Shown here one piece after another: positions 47,283-59,087 of a stretch of 64,000 bases of DNA. The notes beneath the pieces are model-generated. The model worked only from the letters and a program-made list of their open reading frames with translations, was not told the origin of the DNA and did no database searches. The position numbers and the translations under genes were made by a program. The stretch lies in the NCBI GenBank assembly GCA_000697665.1, contig KL197712.1, forward strand, positions 629,412 to 693,411, given 5' to 3'. This DNA is from Jaapia argillacea MUCL 33604. Lineage: Eukaryota > Basidiomycota > Agaricomycetes > Jaapiales > Jaapiaceae. How positions within the stretch are numbered: the stretch's first letter is position 1; every line of letters starts with the position of its first letter.

Positions 47283-47299
47283 TGTGACAACATGTCACA
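47283..47299. promoter_or_regulatory. TGTGACA inverted repeat
   Basis: TGTGACA-ACA-TGTCACA, a perfect 7-base inverted repeat with a 3-base spacer, and a third TGTCACA copy at 47322-47328. It lies about 135 nt upstream of the C2H2 gene start and looks like a dimer-binding site. TGACA cores are typical of TALE homeodomain proteins. No function is shown. Confidence 0.4.
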
Positions 47300-47432
47300 G
47301 TGCATGTGATCGTGACCTGGCTGTCACAAAACATGAACTCAGATCCTAAACCTTAAACCTTCTTACCCTCCGCCCCGTCGCCCATTTGCCTGTCCTTAGC
47401 TTGTTGTGCCATAAGGCGTCCACCTCCATGTT

Positions 47433-48729
47433 ATGCAAGCATCCTCTATTGTGCTCTCTGCTGACAAAATCATTGCACATGCAAAGGATGTATTGACACC
47501 ATTGAAGTGTGAGTGGGATGCCTGCTCCTCTCTCTTGAGCTCATGGATGCTCTTACAGAAGGTGAGGTTTTCTTCTAGAATTGGAGGTGGTCAATGTTTT
47601 GTAACTGGCATGGGTCCTTTATTCTAACTCCTTGAGCATTCATCAGTGAATGAGGTAACCCCAGTCTAGGGTCCTTGTTCTTGTACTCTGGATATGCCTG
47701 TCTTCCCAACTTCTGTCTCATAAGGATGATTGGATAGCTAGATTATTTTAATGCCTGAGGGCCCAGACAGTTTTGTATAGCCTAGGTGTAACCTGTCACC
47801 TTGGTTGATTGAAAGGCTTGAATACCGGGTGGTCAAATACTAACCTTACCATTTCCATTTCCTTGACATTCATCTTCCATCATGAAACTGATTGCATTTG
47901 ATCATTCTCAGCATCTCCATGTTCATCCATGCCAGAAGGTACTATATATTGTTACTCTTTCAAAGCGCTAAATTGACACTTGATACCCAGGGCCAAGTTT
48001 ATGAATGCCGAATTTCGAGGTGTGCTGGCCGGCACCACAAAACATCTCACGACTTTCGGTCTCACATTGACATGAGTCACATGTCGCGGATTAACTTACC
48101 GTGCCCGGCGCTTGGTGCGTGACACGCTCGGAGGAAGTCACGACTTGCTCATCTTTGTATTCGCAGGGTGTTCCGAGACGTTCGGGAAGCACATTCAAAT
48201 CTTGACTCACTTCGACGATGCCCACTCCAATCTTTTACGAATACACATAGACCCGTCTACGACTCTTAAACCGACTTGGCGACCGTTCCAACCCCAACCG
48301 AATCCTCCTCGACTTCTACCCCAGGCACCGGTTGCCAGTTGGGAACTCTGGTCACATGTAACTGCCGCGAACACCGTCCATCCGGTTTCTTCAGCTCGAC
48401 CTCTTGGGCGTAAATGGAGTCGCCTGGATGTGCGCGATGACGACGACGAACCTGAATCCATACCTATGGATGATTTCCCGAAGCTGAGCGACGAAGTTCG
48501 GAACCAGTTCAACCGGAGGGAACTGCACGCCTTCGTTTTACGCTGCAAACAACCAGAACCGTGGAACCAATTGCTGTCGAGGCCACAACGTTGGGTTGAA
48601 GGGCCGCACCGCGTTCAGGAAGACGAGGAGCTCCCTCTGAGCGAGGGTTACGAGGGTTTTTCGTTGCGATACGACGAGCTGGAGGTGAAGGAGCTCATCG
48701 ACGGGTCAGGCGAATGGCCAACTGAGTAG
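47433..48729 (+). CDS. Three-finger C2H2 zinc finger protein
   Basis: Putative DNA-binding protein. Exon 1 from ATG 47433 (MQASSIVLSADKIIAHA) ends in the first half of a finger, CEWDACSSLLSSWMLLQK. A 350-nt intron (47562-47911) is followed by a 27-nt exon (47912-47938) that begins HLHVHPCQK. Together they form a perfect C-x4-C-x12-H-x3-H. Finger 2: CRISRCAGRHHKTSHDF then RSHIDMSH (C-x4-C-x13-H-x4-H). Finger 3 spans another intron: CPALG joined to CSETFGKHIQILTHFDDAH (C-x4-C-x12-H-x4-H). The rest is Pro-rich and acidic (DVRDDDDEPES), ending SGEWPTE at 48729. The finger spacing supports these splice joins. Target unknown. Confidence 0.7.
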
Positions 48730-48943
48730 TAGCCCGCGACTAACGTGAGTAAGCCCACTCTACCGTAAGACATCGTTTATTGAACATTCTACAGTCGTTT
48801 GAAGGACTCTGTACATTGTAGAGCATCTTATTTGATACAGTAAATACCTCGCTATCTTCCTCGCTGTGATGTGTATCTCGCTATCGATACGATACAAATT
48901 GATACTTCTTAATTGCTATCTAACCACCGCGGCGCAGTACAGA

Positions 48944-49835
48944 TTATGCACGGGTCGGACTCGCGGGACGACATCCACAACGGTTCAAGTCGTTGCGAGC
49001 GGAGCGCCCGTAACCGCACGAGGAGCAAGTACCCTCAGTGAATTTCGGCGAGGTTAGGGTTTGCTGAAGGAGCTCGATTTTCTTGCTGGCGGTCTGCTCG
49101 CTGTCGCGTTCGGCGATCATGGCGAGGATATGGGGGTTGATGAAGCCGCGAGTGGAGAGGTCATCGCGAGTAAGATGGGCTGCGCCTTGGATCTTTCCGA
49201 GACAGGTCTGCATTCAAAACGGTAATCAGTTTCAAATTCAGGGTGAGACGAGATCTAGGAGATAGGAACTGACAGGTGTACCGCATAAACAATCAAAAGG
49301 CTGAGCCATATCCCATTCGGTACTAGGATAGAAGAAGGTGACTGGGAATAAAATTAACGGATTGATGGAAGGGGTACGATGGGATGGGGCGTACGGGGGG
49401 TGCCAGCCGCAATATCCTTCAGGGCTCGACAATGCCATTCGGAAGGGTCTAATGATGTCAGGTCGAAACAGACGTTGGGCTCGCAGGAATGGTTGACTGG
49501 GTAAATTATCAGTTGGCTATTGACGGTGCCCGAGCAAGCACACGTACTGTAGACCAAATCGGAGTTGAGTTCAATGTGATCCTCGTCCGACGAGGGGCCG
49601 CACTGAACGGACGTGTAGGCCTTAGGCCCCTTCGTGATGCCCTCGATGGGGGCCAAAACCTGGCCGGCCGTGAAGTTCTGGGAGACGTAAACATATGAGA
49701 GGTTGTCCAAGTCGTGATTGCCCAGGAATCACCCACCACATCGCCAGTCAAGAACGAGGAGAACTCCCCATCACCAAACTGCACAGTGAAGACGCCTGGG
49801 TAGGAAAGGACGTAGTTTTCTTGGGTCGGCTTCAT
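48944..49835 (-). CDS. SET-domain protein
   Basis: Putative lysine methyltransferase. From ATG 49835 (MKPTQENYVLSYPGVF): an N-terminal segment (VQFGDGEFSSFLTG), then, across an uncertain junction, LSYVYVSQNFTAGQVLAP and GPKAYTSVQCGPSSDED. The signature SET motif is VNHSCEPNVCFDLTS, followed by WHCRALKDIAAG. Then TFFYPSTEWDMAQPFDC and LCGTPTCLGKIQGA form the post-SET-like cysteine end (C-x-C...C). A helical tail (AERDSEQTASKKIELLQ) and a short Cys-containing end (GTCSSCGYG) follow; stop 48944. Small for the family, under 250 residues, with no pre-SET. Substrate unknown; a histone or another protein is possible. The first intron join is the weakest part. Confidence 0.8.
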
Positions 49836-50456
49836 CGTGAATAAGTGCGGTTGGTGGTGGTGATAGTGGTGCCGGTAGATCACTGGGCGAGAGAGGAAAG
49901 TTGGGTACAAGAGAAAGACAGAAGTCGCGATTTATAACGCAGGAGAGTGATAGGTACTTGGCGCAACCATTTGAAAAGCAAGTCTAAGTACCCCACATTG
50001 ATTTTCAACCGAACCGGGACCATGGAAAAGGCGCAGGCCAAGTATGACAGATGAGATCGAATTTGGATTCCAGACATATCATCCAATCCAGACACGCACT
50101 CGTTCATGTCGAATTGTGGAGGTCATATGAGCATTGTATTCGGAGTTGTACGGGCGAAACATGATGGGATGTTAATCGCTGGTTCATCGCCAGCCATCGA
50201 TGAGGGATACCGCACGGCCGCATCCCATCGTCCAGCGTTTTGGATATGTGAACCGTAGGAGGCAGAATGCGGATAACCGATGCACGACCTCGTGGTGATC
50301 CCGATTTCCATATCCGGGTGACAGAACCTTGATTTGCGAAACTGTACAGCTGTAACCTTGCCATACCCGGTTCACGCACTGTTGTTTCTCTACAAGCCCT
50401 TCGACGCCTCAAGACACCCTTCATCCACCAAAAAGTCCAGCAGACTCTCCGACGAG
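49836..50456. other. Divergent intergenic region, SET gene and RPL30
   Basis: About 620 nt with both promoters. Several overlapping minus-strand frames between 50100 and 50510 look like shadow composition of a GC-rich strand. No telobox or known ribosomal-protein promoter motif stands out, and no RNA gene is recognised. Confidence 0.45.
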
Positions 50457-50978
50457 ATGGCCCCAACCAAGAAGTCCAAGTCCGCCAAATCCTCAGAGTC
50501 CATCTCCGCAAAACTCGCCCTCGTGGTGAAGTCTGGCAAATACAGCTTGGGATACAAGTCTGCTTTGAAGCAGATGCGTAATGGCAAAGGTACGCCCTCC
50601 CAAATCATACCGAATAACGCAAAATGGGACTGGAGCGCGATGCCGAGAAGGTCCCTACGCTAACCTCACTTGTTATTTTTATTGCTGCTCTCTGTCTGAT
50701 GCGTCGTAGCCAAGCTCGTCTTGATCGCTGGCAACTGCCCTCCTCTACGTAAATCAGAGCTTGAATACTACGCCATGTTATCCAAGACCACCGTGCATCA
50801 TTTTGCCGGTACCAACGTTGCTTTGGGCACTGCGGCCGGAAAGCTCTTCCGTGTTGGGTCAGTTTTCTTCCGGCATCGATACTTCTCATCTTGAATGCTC
50901 ATCTCTTGCTGAAATAGCGTCATGACAATCTCTGACCAAGGTGACAGTGACTTGCTCAGCGTCACTGAAGCTGCATAA
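50457..50978 (+). CDS. RPL30: 60S ribosomal protein L30 (eL30)
   Basis: Cytosolic large-subunit protein. From ATG 50457 ([15 protein letters not shown]): [18 protein letters not shown] and [19 protein letters not shown] (the second reading across the first intron), then [38 protein letters not shown], and across a second intron [16 protein letters not shown], ending SVTEAA (stop 50976-50978). About 113 residues, full length and highly conserved. Two introns are clear; the first (about 130 nt, after GGCAAAG) is longer than its neighbours' but I see no snoRNA in it. Confidence 0.97.
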
Positions 50979-51055
50979 ATGGTTCTATGAGGGTTCGGGT
51001 TCGGTCCGCCTCTTGATAGAGGAGCAGATTTCGACACCATTTGTATGCCTTGATA

Positions 51056-51790
51056 TCATCTAGCAGGCAATATGACATGACCATGCTTCATGTTTACCCC
51101 TTGTTCCACTGCGTCGTTCCCTCCAAACTCCTGAGATCGTGAGATCGAGACCCAAATATGCCTCGCGTCAATTAGGTTCACCGAGATTGGAGTCCACGAC
51201 GCGAACGCTTCGGCCAATAGCGAAACGTCAAGAAGATCTCGACGAGAAGGCACCGAAAGTCGCAACGAGGCGGGTTTCACGCCCGTACCATACCCAATCC
51301 AATCCCGCGACCCTTCACTTTCGTCCACGCGGAATGGAGTCTCGGCAATTGACATTCCACAACGAGGCGATACTACCGTACCACATGCAAGGTATCCTTC
51401 ATCCACTTCGCCGTACTATACCAAACGAAAGAGAAAGACAACTCCACGCCGACCCCCCGGTTCCGCTGCGATTCTCATCGGAAGCCTCACAACCCTTCTG
51501 CAAGTCCTTGAAATACTTATCGGCCTTTGCCAGTACCCAACCATAACGAAGAAGGACTTGAAATTCGGGTAGCCGATGGCGAAGATCTCTGAGAGGTCTG
51601 CTTCTAATGCAGCTTGGGTCCCATGAGCAGCGCTGGGAAATGAGGCGGGCTCTGTGATGCTAACCAGAATGATACTTGGACGACGAGCCAAACATCTGAC
51701 CGGCCAATCGGCAGAAGAGCCCGAAAGCCAATGATAAACGTGAGAGGGGGTATGCAGACCCTACCAGTGCATTTCCCTACTGGTGTAGGA
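51056..51790 (-). CDS. Possible unrecognised gene
   Basis: Three segments join in frame with normal splice sites: MFGSSSK, then, past an 87-nt intron, DLRHRLPEFQVLLRYGW and VLAKADKYFKDLQKGCEAS ending WSCLSLSF, then, past another intron, a C-terminal block with KPASLRLSVPSRRDLLD, VSLLAEAFASWTPISV and HIWVSISRSQEFGG, ending GHVILPAR at 51056. Composition is protein-like, but I recognise no family and the start is unsure; an open segment with MFACNSRGHPTDNQIHP upstream (to 52000) is not joinable in frame. It could be a real short gene or chance. It lies convergent to RPL30. Confidence 0.3.
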
Positions 51791-53185
51791 TAGTAGGAGG
51801 TCGTAAAACATATCCGTCGCCAACGGAAGGCCGGTCGCACACAAGAAGGAGCGCCGTGGACATGCAAGAATAGGGATGCGACCTTTTGGCTGAAGGGTAT
51901 CCGTTTGAAGCAGGACGTCCGCAACGGACGAGCCTAATGCGATGAAGGATGGATGGATCTGATTGTCGGTAGGATGTCCGCGGGAGTTACATGCAAACAT
52001 AGACCTTGTTTCGCTTACAGATTCTCCGTCCCTTGAAGGATCCCCGCGGCGGTGATCCGAGCGTTGGTTGGATCACGTAGGAAGGTACCGTAAACTGCTC
52101 CTGCTCCAGAGGCTCATAGGGTCATAGTCGCAGATCCGCACTGAGGTATGTAGAAGCCACATGTGGGACGGAAGGAAGTCCGTGTAAGATACCAGAAACA
52201 TCAACAGTGGTTCCGGGGCGTGTTACGTAGGGGTATAGCAGACATGCGCCGGTGAGGAGTCAACAACAGAACAGATTTGAAACGTTGACAGAGGACGGGG
52301 AATGGAGGCACACTCGTGTAAGGGCTATAGGGACAGATGATTACTTTGCGGAACACCGAGTTCACGGTCGGAAGAAGGGTCCCTTGCTACCCATAGTTCG
52401 CCCAAGGACAACAACCAGCGGGTGTCGGAAATCATGATGGACGAGGGTCTGCAAGAACAAACGGCAGCCCATGGGCAGAAATCTAGACTCCGAGTCGGTC
52501 AAATGGTAAATCACAGCAAGGGCAGAAGTGTTTGTGCAGCGGAAGGGAGTCCGTACCAGGGCACCGTTGCCGCCAAGGTACAGACCTCGACTTGCAGAGG
52601 GTATCCGTGCGTCCCTGGTCCCAAGGTTAAAGCATTGTGTTCACAGCAGCCCAGGCACGAACTTCAACGTGTTAAAGTTCACGAGATCGTGTGGGTGGAG
52701 CTGGTGAAAGACTTGATGCGAATCGTACCAGGAACCGTACGTGGTACACTCTGAAATCGTCGGGACCACGGCGGAAGGGCAATCCACTTGAAAGCATGGG
52801 CCAAGCTTCGAAGTGACTAGTGATGTGCGGAACTACGTTTACCCGTTCAACGGAAGTCCACTGTCCGTCAAGGGATCCGGCAGGCGCGGCTTCAGGGACA
52901 GTCGTCTAGGACGACAGCACTCATCCAAGTTGGCAATGGATTTTGGTATACGTAGTGCCCTTATGTTCTCACAAGGTCTGTCACCCATCCAGGTGTCCAG
53001 ACCACCATACTCGCGCCACCCGTCCAAAAGCCTCAAGATCATTCCCGATGAGGCTCGACAGTCAACAGGTGAATACAATCATAGCTAGCAAACCAAAGGA
53101 ATAGCACGACTGCCGTTACATCACATCGAAACGACAGCGGCTGCTCTCCCTCAACCATCAAACATAAACCCCTCCAGCAAACAAC
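51791..53185. other. Featureless 1.4-kb stretch
   Basis: No convincing frame on either strand. The only structure I see is an imperfect 14-base repeat (GGAAGGAAGTCCGT at 52170-52183 and GGAAGGGAGTCCGT at 52541-52554) and a GTACCA...TGGTAC inverted repeat near 52.73 kb. No rRNA, snRNA, SRP RNA or telomerase template was recognised, and no transposon signature. Confidence 0.4.
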
Positions 53186-54934
53186 TCAGAACAAAGAAGG
53201 CGACATTTCAAGTATAGCTTTCGGTCCCCGATTGGTATAATCCAACTTCGAAACAAAAGTCTTGCTATTAGGATCATGAAACGTGATCTGCGCACACCAG
53301 AAGTCAAGGGCTGAGGCAAAACAATAGCGAAAATAACTTGGGGGGTCGAATGCGTACCTTTGCAATGATACATCCACCCAAAAACGAGGCGCCCCCATCA
53401 CCCTTATCCCTCCACTCTGCGAAATATTGTGGGATCTCCAAGGTTCTTATGGCTCGTGGTTGGACTTCGTTGTATTCTGGTTGGGTGGCGGCTGAGGTTG
53501 GGGAGAGGATGAAGGGTGTTAGGCGGGCTGAGAGTGCTGCTGATAGACCTGTGGTTGAGAGGGGTGTTAGTGGGAGAGGAGACTGGAGAGGATAGGAGGA
53601 GGGGACGTACCACGGATATGTTCTGTCAACTCCCCAGAGACGAACAGTCCATTCCAGATATACTGTCTCATATCCACATCAGTTTTCCTAACAGCATACC
53701 CAACAACATCCACCAAGCTCTCTCCCCCTCCCTCCACTTCTTCACCCGCCCCAAACACATCCAACCCAGCCTCCTTCATCAACTCCCTATCCAACCCCTT
53801 TACCAACCCAGCATCGTAAAACACCTCACAAAACCGATGTCTCTCTTTACCAACGGTAACAACCTGACCATCTTCCCACTCCACTTCGACGAGATCCATC
53901 GCTTCGATCTCTTTGGCTTTTGCCTGTTCTGCAGCTGTTGCTTTTCGTTTCTTCGCAGCGTTTGCTTCTATGATGGCTTTTTCCTTGCCGGCCATGACTA
54001 CCGCTGCGATATCTGTGATCCCAGTATCATCTTCGTCTGAGGGAGAGGATAAAGATGATTTGATAAGGTTTGAAGTGAATATCTTGTGCGCGAGTTTCAA
54101 GAGGTTTGCGTTGAGCGTTTGTGGGGAGGGAGGTTGAGCGGGCGGGTTCAGAATGGCCATGACGCTCGTGTTACTTTTCAACAAACCAGCCAAATAAACC
54201 TCTGCGTGTTTCACGCCGACATTGAAATTTTGAACACAAGCGCTGGGAACGAGAAAACCGTCGTAGATGATGTCTACGTCTGTGGTGAAGAGGCCAATGT
54301 CGATGACGAGGCCTGTGAGGGAGTTTGTGGCGTAGAGAGCGGCGAGGGGACGGTGAAGGAGGGAGAATGCTGGGACGTTAAAGTGTTGGAAGAAGAGGAG
54401 GGAGAGTCTTTCGTAGGATGCGCGAGAGAGGTGGGGGGTTAGGGAGAGGAGGACGGGGGATTCGTTTTGGGGACGGCGGAGGGGAAGGGCTGTGAACAGA
54501 ACGTGTTTCCTGGGCGTGTGGAATGAGATGAGGATGGGGCAGGGGAAGAAGAGAGACACACCAGATTGCTTCTGCTTGTAGCCAGTCTGAGATGTCGCCG
54601 TCTCTGAACGGCCAGGAGATGACGAGGTCCTGACCTGCTGCGATTGCCTCGTCGAGCGCAGGGCCGACGAGGTAGTCGTTAACCTTTACACTGGGTGACG
54701 GCGCCTGGGCATCTGGGTCGTTGTACAGGGATCTCCTCAGGCCGACACGAGCCTGGATAGTCTGTAGAAAAGTGAGACAAAGTCAGAAAATGAGAATAAA
54801 GAGGAATACACGTGGAAGTGGCGTACGACGGAGGGCAGGGGCAGCAGTTCATGCAACCCGAGGACAGCCTTCACAGTAGAGTGCGACGTGTCAATCACAA
54901 CTATGCTCGCGTCTCGGAACGCAAATGTACTCAT
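53186..54934 (-). CDS. ARP9: Actin-related protein, Arp9-like
   Basis: Actin-fold subunit expected in SWI/SNF and RSC chromatin remodellers, nuclear. From ATG 54934 (MSTFAFRDASIVVIDTS, then HSTVKAVLGLHELLPLPS) the next exon gives LRRSLYNDPDAQAPSPSV and FRDGDISDWLQAEAIW. A long exon runs VLFTALPLRRPQNESPV, RASYERLSLLFFQHFNV, LLHRPLAALYATNSLTG and VIDIGLFTTDVDIIYDG, the degenerate actin nucleotide-site region, then an inserted charged stretch (AAKKRKATAAEQAKAKE). The C terminus reads RLTPFILSPTSAATQ and GGASFLGGCIIAK, then FHDPNSKTFVSKLDY, ending EMSPSLF at 53186. The middle insertion and degenerate ATP site fit Arp9 rather than conventional actin. Arp4 or Arp42 are less likely alternatives. 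Confidence 0.8.
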
Positions 54935-55094
54935 CGCAGGGCAAGAGCGGGTTAGGGTCCAGATTAGCACACGTGACTGACGCGTTATGTTCCAAGTCCA
55001 TTACGGCAGTTTAGATAAGTCTATTTATTAGACAAGATTATTCGACAAGTCGATGGATAAGTCTATTCATACTCTATTCATAAGTCTAAGTTAT

Positions 55095-57555
55095 TCACCG
55101 CTCCAAACTCGCCAAGTGTTTCGCAAACGAAGACCTCGCCCTTATCCGTTCCCCATACCGATACATCACAAACGGCGTCACCGCAAACAACGATGCTACA
55201 ACACCACATCAATATCCTCACGCAGAAAAACAAAAGTCAGTCCACTCACCAAGCGCTGCCAAAACACTCCCAGCAACATGTATCCCCAACCTCTCATACA
55301 TCGGTGCCGCTATCAGACTGAACAACGCTCCTACAGAGAGACGAATGCATGATTGCGCAGAAAGTGCTGAAGACGCGTAGATTGTGTATGAATCTGCCAA
55401 CTGTAGAGGGGGTGAGTAGGTGAATTTGATGCAGAGAAGAGGACTTGCGTAGTTAAAACATGCCAGACTTCGCAACGGCGAAAATTTCAGTTGCGAGGTC
55501 TCAAGTGAGGCAAGGGATCACATACTAGATGCCGAACATCTGCGAGCGTCAGCCACACAGTCAGTGCTTGCCCTGAGAGACGAACGGTAGGGTGAACTCG
55601 AGTCTTACGGATGCATAGATGATAGTGATGCCAATGATCGGTACCACCCAATGGACGCCTGTCCAACTCGTCCACGCTGAATAACACTCCCCTCAGTTCG
55701 ACCTACATGCATCCAAGCGAGATAGCCTTACTGTACATCCAACATCCTTTGCAAATATCAAATCAGCTATAGGTCACTTTAAGTTGGAAGAAGAGACCTA
55801 CCAAGAGGTAACGCCAACCCAGAGATAATAGCGATGTACAACCTCGCTTCTGGTCCTTTCTTCTCAACGTTTCTGGCGTATAATTTATCGCACCATAAAT
55901 TCACGGCTGCATCATCGCAGGTTAACTTCTCTTAACCACATCGTAACCAAAATGGAGAAACGGACTAACAAAAGCCAACAACAGGTCCGATGATTTGAGC
56001 GACGAACACCAGTCCACTTTCTCCAATATTGAAATCGTGTAGTTCGGTGAAAACGAGGGGGATGGATTCGAGTTGGATGTAAACTGCGGATCAAGGCTGA
56101 TTAGTTCCGTCGAGAGTAAAGTCTCGCAGAGGGACGTACGAATTCCCCAACTGCACCAGGTCTAACGATGAGCCAATGGACTGACAAGAATCAACAAGTA
56201 GCTCACGCGTAAGTAATCCACATCTACAAGAAAGACCACAATAATCAGATCAACCGAGCTTATTTCGAAGAAGGGTATTCGACTCACCGTAAAGACGAAA
56301 ACGATAGCCTCGGTGAAGAAAAACCGAATAGGCCTCAACAAAGACGTCTTGACCAACACACTCAACGAAGCCCGTTCCTCCTCCGCTTTCGCCCTATACC
56401 TCAAATCACCAGTCTCTAAACGGAGTTTTGCTGCTTTTCTTGTCAAGATGACGGATGCTGGGATAAAGTCATATAAAGACGTATATGGAGAGGTAGGGGG
56501 CTGTATTTACCTCTAGTTTCTTGTAGAAGGAGTACGAGCGCGATTGTGAACAACCCGGAAAGTCCGAACATGATCCAGTTGACGTATCGGAATCCTAATG
56601 CGAGTTCGATGTACCCGAATGAGACGGGTCCGAGGCCCGTTCCAGCGAATGCGACAAAGGAAAAGAGGGCCTATGATGAACGAGGATGAAATATTACGAA
56701 GGAGGATTGAGGAATGGAACTACCATTGGTAAACCACGTTCGTGTGTCTCCCATATATCTGCTAAAGTACCTCCCACAAGTGCAACGGCCGTAGACCCAC
56801 CGCAGCCAGAGATGAAACGAGTGATCAAGACTGTTTCCAAGTTCTGTAAATTATCAACCTTTCCATACCGGAGAAGGATTTGGCTGGAGGACGTACCTGA
56901 GCGAGAGCTTGAGGCAAGAACATCAACCAAAATACGATTGCTGAAGCGATGTAGACCGGTGACCGTCCAAACACCTCGGACAAGGGCGCAAGGACGAGTG
57001 GGGCTGCTCCATATGAAATGGTGAATACGACGATTCCAAGTGTACCAGTTGCTGTTGATATATGTAATGCTGATAGAAATGTGTTTAGCTTCATTTAGTG
57101 TTGGGAAGGGCGCGTGAGGACGGACTTCTTTCCAGAGAAGGTTGTGCGATGGCATACGCCGATACCGAGCCGCCCCTGAGGATTCGGTTATCGTTAGTCC
57201 GTCTCGCGATTGACGGAGCATTCGTGAAAGTGGGAAACTGACACGAGAGTGAGGAACCCATAACCGATCCCGCTAAGGAGCCATTTGCGACTTTTGGGCC
57301 AGTTGACTGGGTTTGCTGGATCGCTGTAGGTGAGGATTGATAGGTAAGGGGAATATTCGCGTGAGGATGCAAGGAAGGGGAAGGAAAAGTTGAGTGAGAG
57401 AAGGAATGTGCAACGTACCTTGGGCTATCCCACAAGACTTCAATAACAACGTCCTTTTCGTCCGTAGGCGAAGACGAGATCATTGTCTTGTGATCATTCC
57501 AAGCCACCTGCGGCAAGTTTTGAGCGGCCTCTACAATATCTTCTTGCAAAGACAT
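55095..57555 (-). CDS. MFS transporter, polyamine/drug H+ antiporter type
   Basis: Twelve-helix plasma-membrane exporter of the DHA1 group. From ATG 57555 (MSLQEDIVEAAQNLPQV): NPVNWPKSRKWLLSGIG is the usual pre-TM1 motif. Later exons: SAYAIAQPSLE, ALHISTATGTLGIVVFT, SYGAAPLVLAPLSEVFGR (DHA1 motif with the Gly-Arg end) and FWLMFLPQALAQNLET. Then ITRFISGCGGSTAVALVGG, IWETHERGLPM, VAFAGTGLGPVSFGYIELA, FRYVNWIMFGLSGLFTI, a loop (KAEEERASLSVLVKTSLLR), VYIQLESIPLVFTELHDFN, SGLVFVAQIIGPVVGF, SYTIYASSALSAQSCIRLS, and VTPFVMYRYGERIRARSSF, ending KHLASLER (stop 55095-55097). Many very short introns. Substrate cannot be told from sequence. Confidence 0.87.
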
Positions 57556-59087
57556 GCTAGTCAACTGGAGGCAGGAAATCGGGAAACGAGATAGATTGGG
57601 CTGGGGGCTGCTGGGATGGATCACGCATCAACTCTGAGTTCTTGCGCGAGGGACATGAATCCCAAGGTGATTCCGCTGATATGCAAAAAGAAGTTGATGA
57701 AGAGGTAAAGCGGAACGGATGGCATGTTTGCTTGGGTAGACCGTCCAGAAGATCCACATGTGAGTGGGTTCCAAAGCTCTCACAGTGCCATGCGGCTATC
57801 AGGGTGGGGGGAATTTGATCGAGATGGTGGTTTATTTCTGTCGGAGAAATGGCAACTTGGCGTTCATTTTGCGCGGAGCTATTCTCATCGAGGAGTGGAT
57901 CATGGATGTTCAATCCGGCAAACATATGAGATGGCAACTTGTTTGCCGGTGGCCAAAATAAGCTCCCACGCACCTTGACCTTTGTCTCCTCCCTCCTGAC
58001 AGTTTGCTCAAGTCTTGTTCCTTACTTCAAATATTGGCGGCCCGAGCCCAAAATCCGCCCTGAACGCTGTCGAGTCCTGGCATGACGTCTGTATCTGTTG
58101 CGCTGAATATTTTCGCATCACTTCGGAAATGCGACTTCTACGTAGTACCCACGGCAAAGCCGTAACACACTTTGTGGCACCCTCGGCAGCAATTTGATAC
58201 CCCCTCGGTCTCTTGAGCTTTCACCGTTAATACTGCCCTCGCTCGTTGACTCTAATAGTCTTTTGACTCCGCTCGCACGCCTTTCTAAAGTTGCTACGGT
58301 CCGATCGACTGAGAGTTGTGAAAAGATCAACCCTTGTGTGCAATTCTCTTGGTGGTTCCACCTGCGGCCTCGCCCCTGATCTCACAACTTCTCTGGTTTT
58401 CAATCACTACCTCTACTTCAAGTGTCAGAAATATCTTGATGTTCCCCATCCCTCACCCGTATCCGACCCATTCACCGGACCTTGGATGCCATGGCGATCG
58501 AAATGGAAGCCATTCGGCACTCATCACTCCTCTGGGCGTGCACGAGTATCAGCGAGGCTTGCTTTGATGTGCCTTTCAAAACACGGGCGTAGAAGGGCCG
58601 CTGGTGCAACCGTGTCTGTCTTTCGACGGTAAAGGAACAGTCGATGGGATATCTCCCGAGTTCTAGCCTCACTCGTCGCGGGGCAGATTTCGTATGACTT
58701 GTTCAATTTTCTGCGACGTCGATTTATCCGAGCAGGACCTATCCGATCTATCCGTTACTGCGGTGCTTACCACACCAAAACAGAATCATTCGCAATGTTT
58801 GTTCACCATTGCGCATAGGAGAAGTCCCGCGCCGGTTGTGCCTGGTTGGCCAACTGGTCCACTCAGTTAACATATTCTCTCGTTGATGCAATCCTTGCAA
58901 CATGGCGTGAACATCGATGAGAATTTCCCATATTCCATCAACCCAGCCGCAAACGCCGCGTACGGTTAGTTCAATGTCCATCAGACGTTATTCCCATGTA
59001 CTGATCCTGCACCGCATCCGAAGGAGGGTCGAATGCATGTAAATAGCCAGCAAACCCTGGCCTGTGTTCCAAACAACATCCTCCACC
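57556..59087. other. Intergenic, divergent promoters of MFS and HEM1
   Basis: About 1.5 kb. A minus-strand frame of 138 codons just upstream of the MFS start (57557-57973) and several plus-strand frames at 58.2-58.6 kb have no recognisable family and no consistent splicing, so none is called. It probably holds the 5' UTRs and regulatory DNA of both genes. Confidence 0.45.

Noticed and set aside
49054-49062. TTAGGGTTT telobox-like match
   Set aside because: It falls in the coding exon of the SET gene (Gln-Thr-Leu-Thr), so a chance match.
50104-50511. Arg/Trp-rich 135-codon minus-strand frame near RPL30
   Set aside because: Opposite the RPL30 start, with composition typical of an antisense shadow.
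52160-52260. RNase P RNA-like GGAAGGAAGTCC core
   Set aside because: The match to the first conserved region is only a few bases, and I could not find the other conserved blocks.
57557-57973. 138-codon minus-strand frame just upstream of the MFS start
   Set aside because: No domain, and it overlaps the MFS upstream region; more likely 5' UTR or chance.
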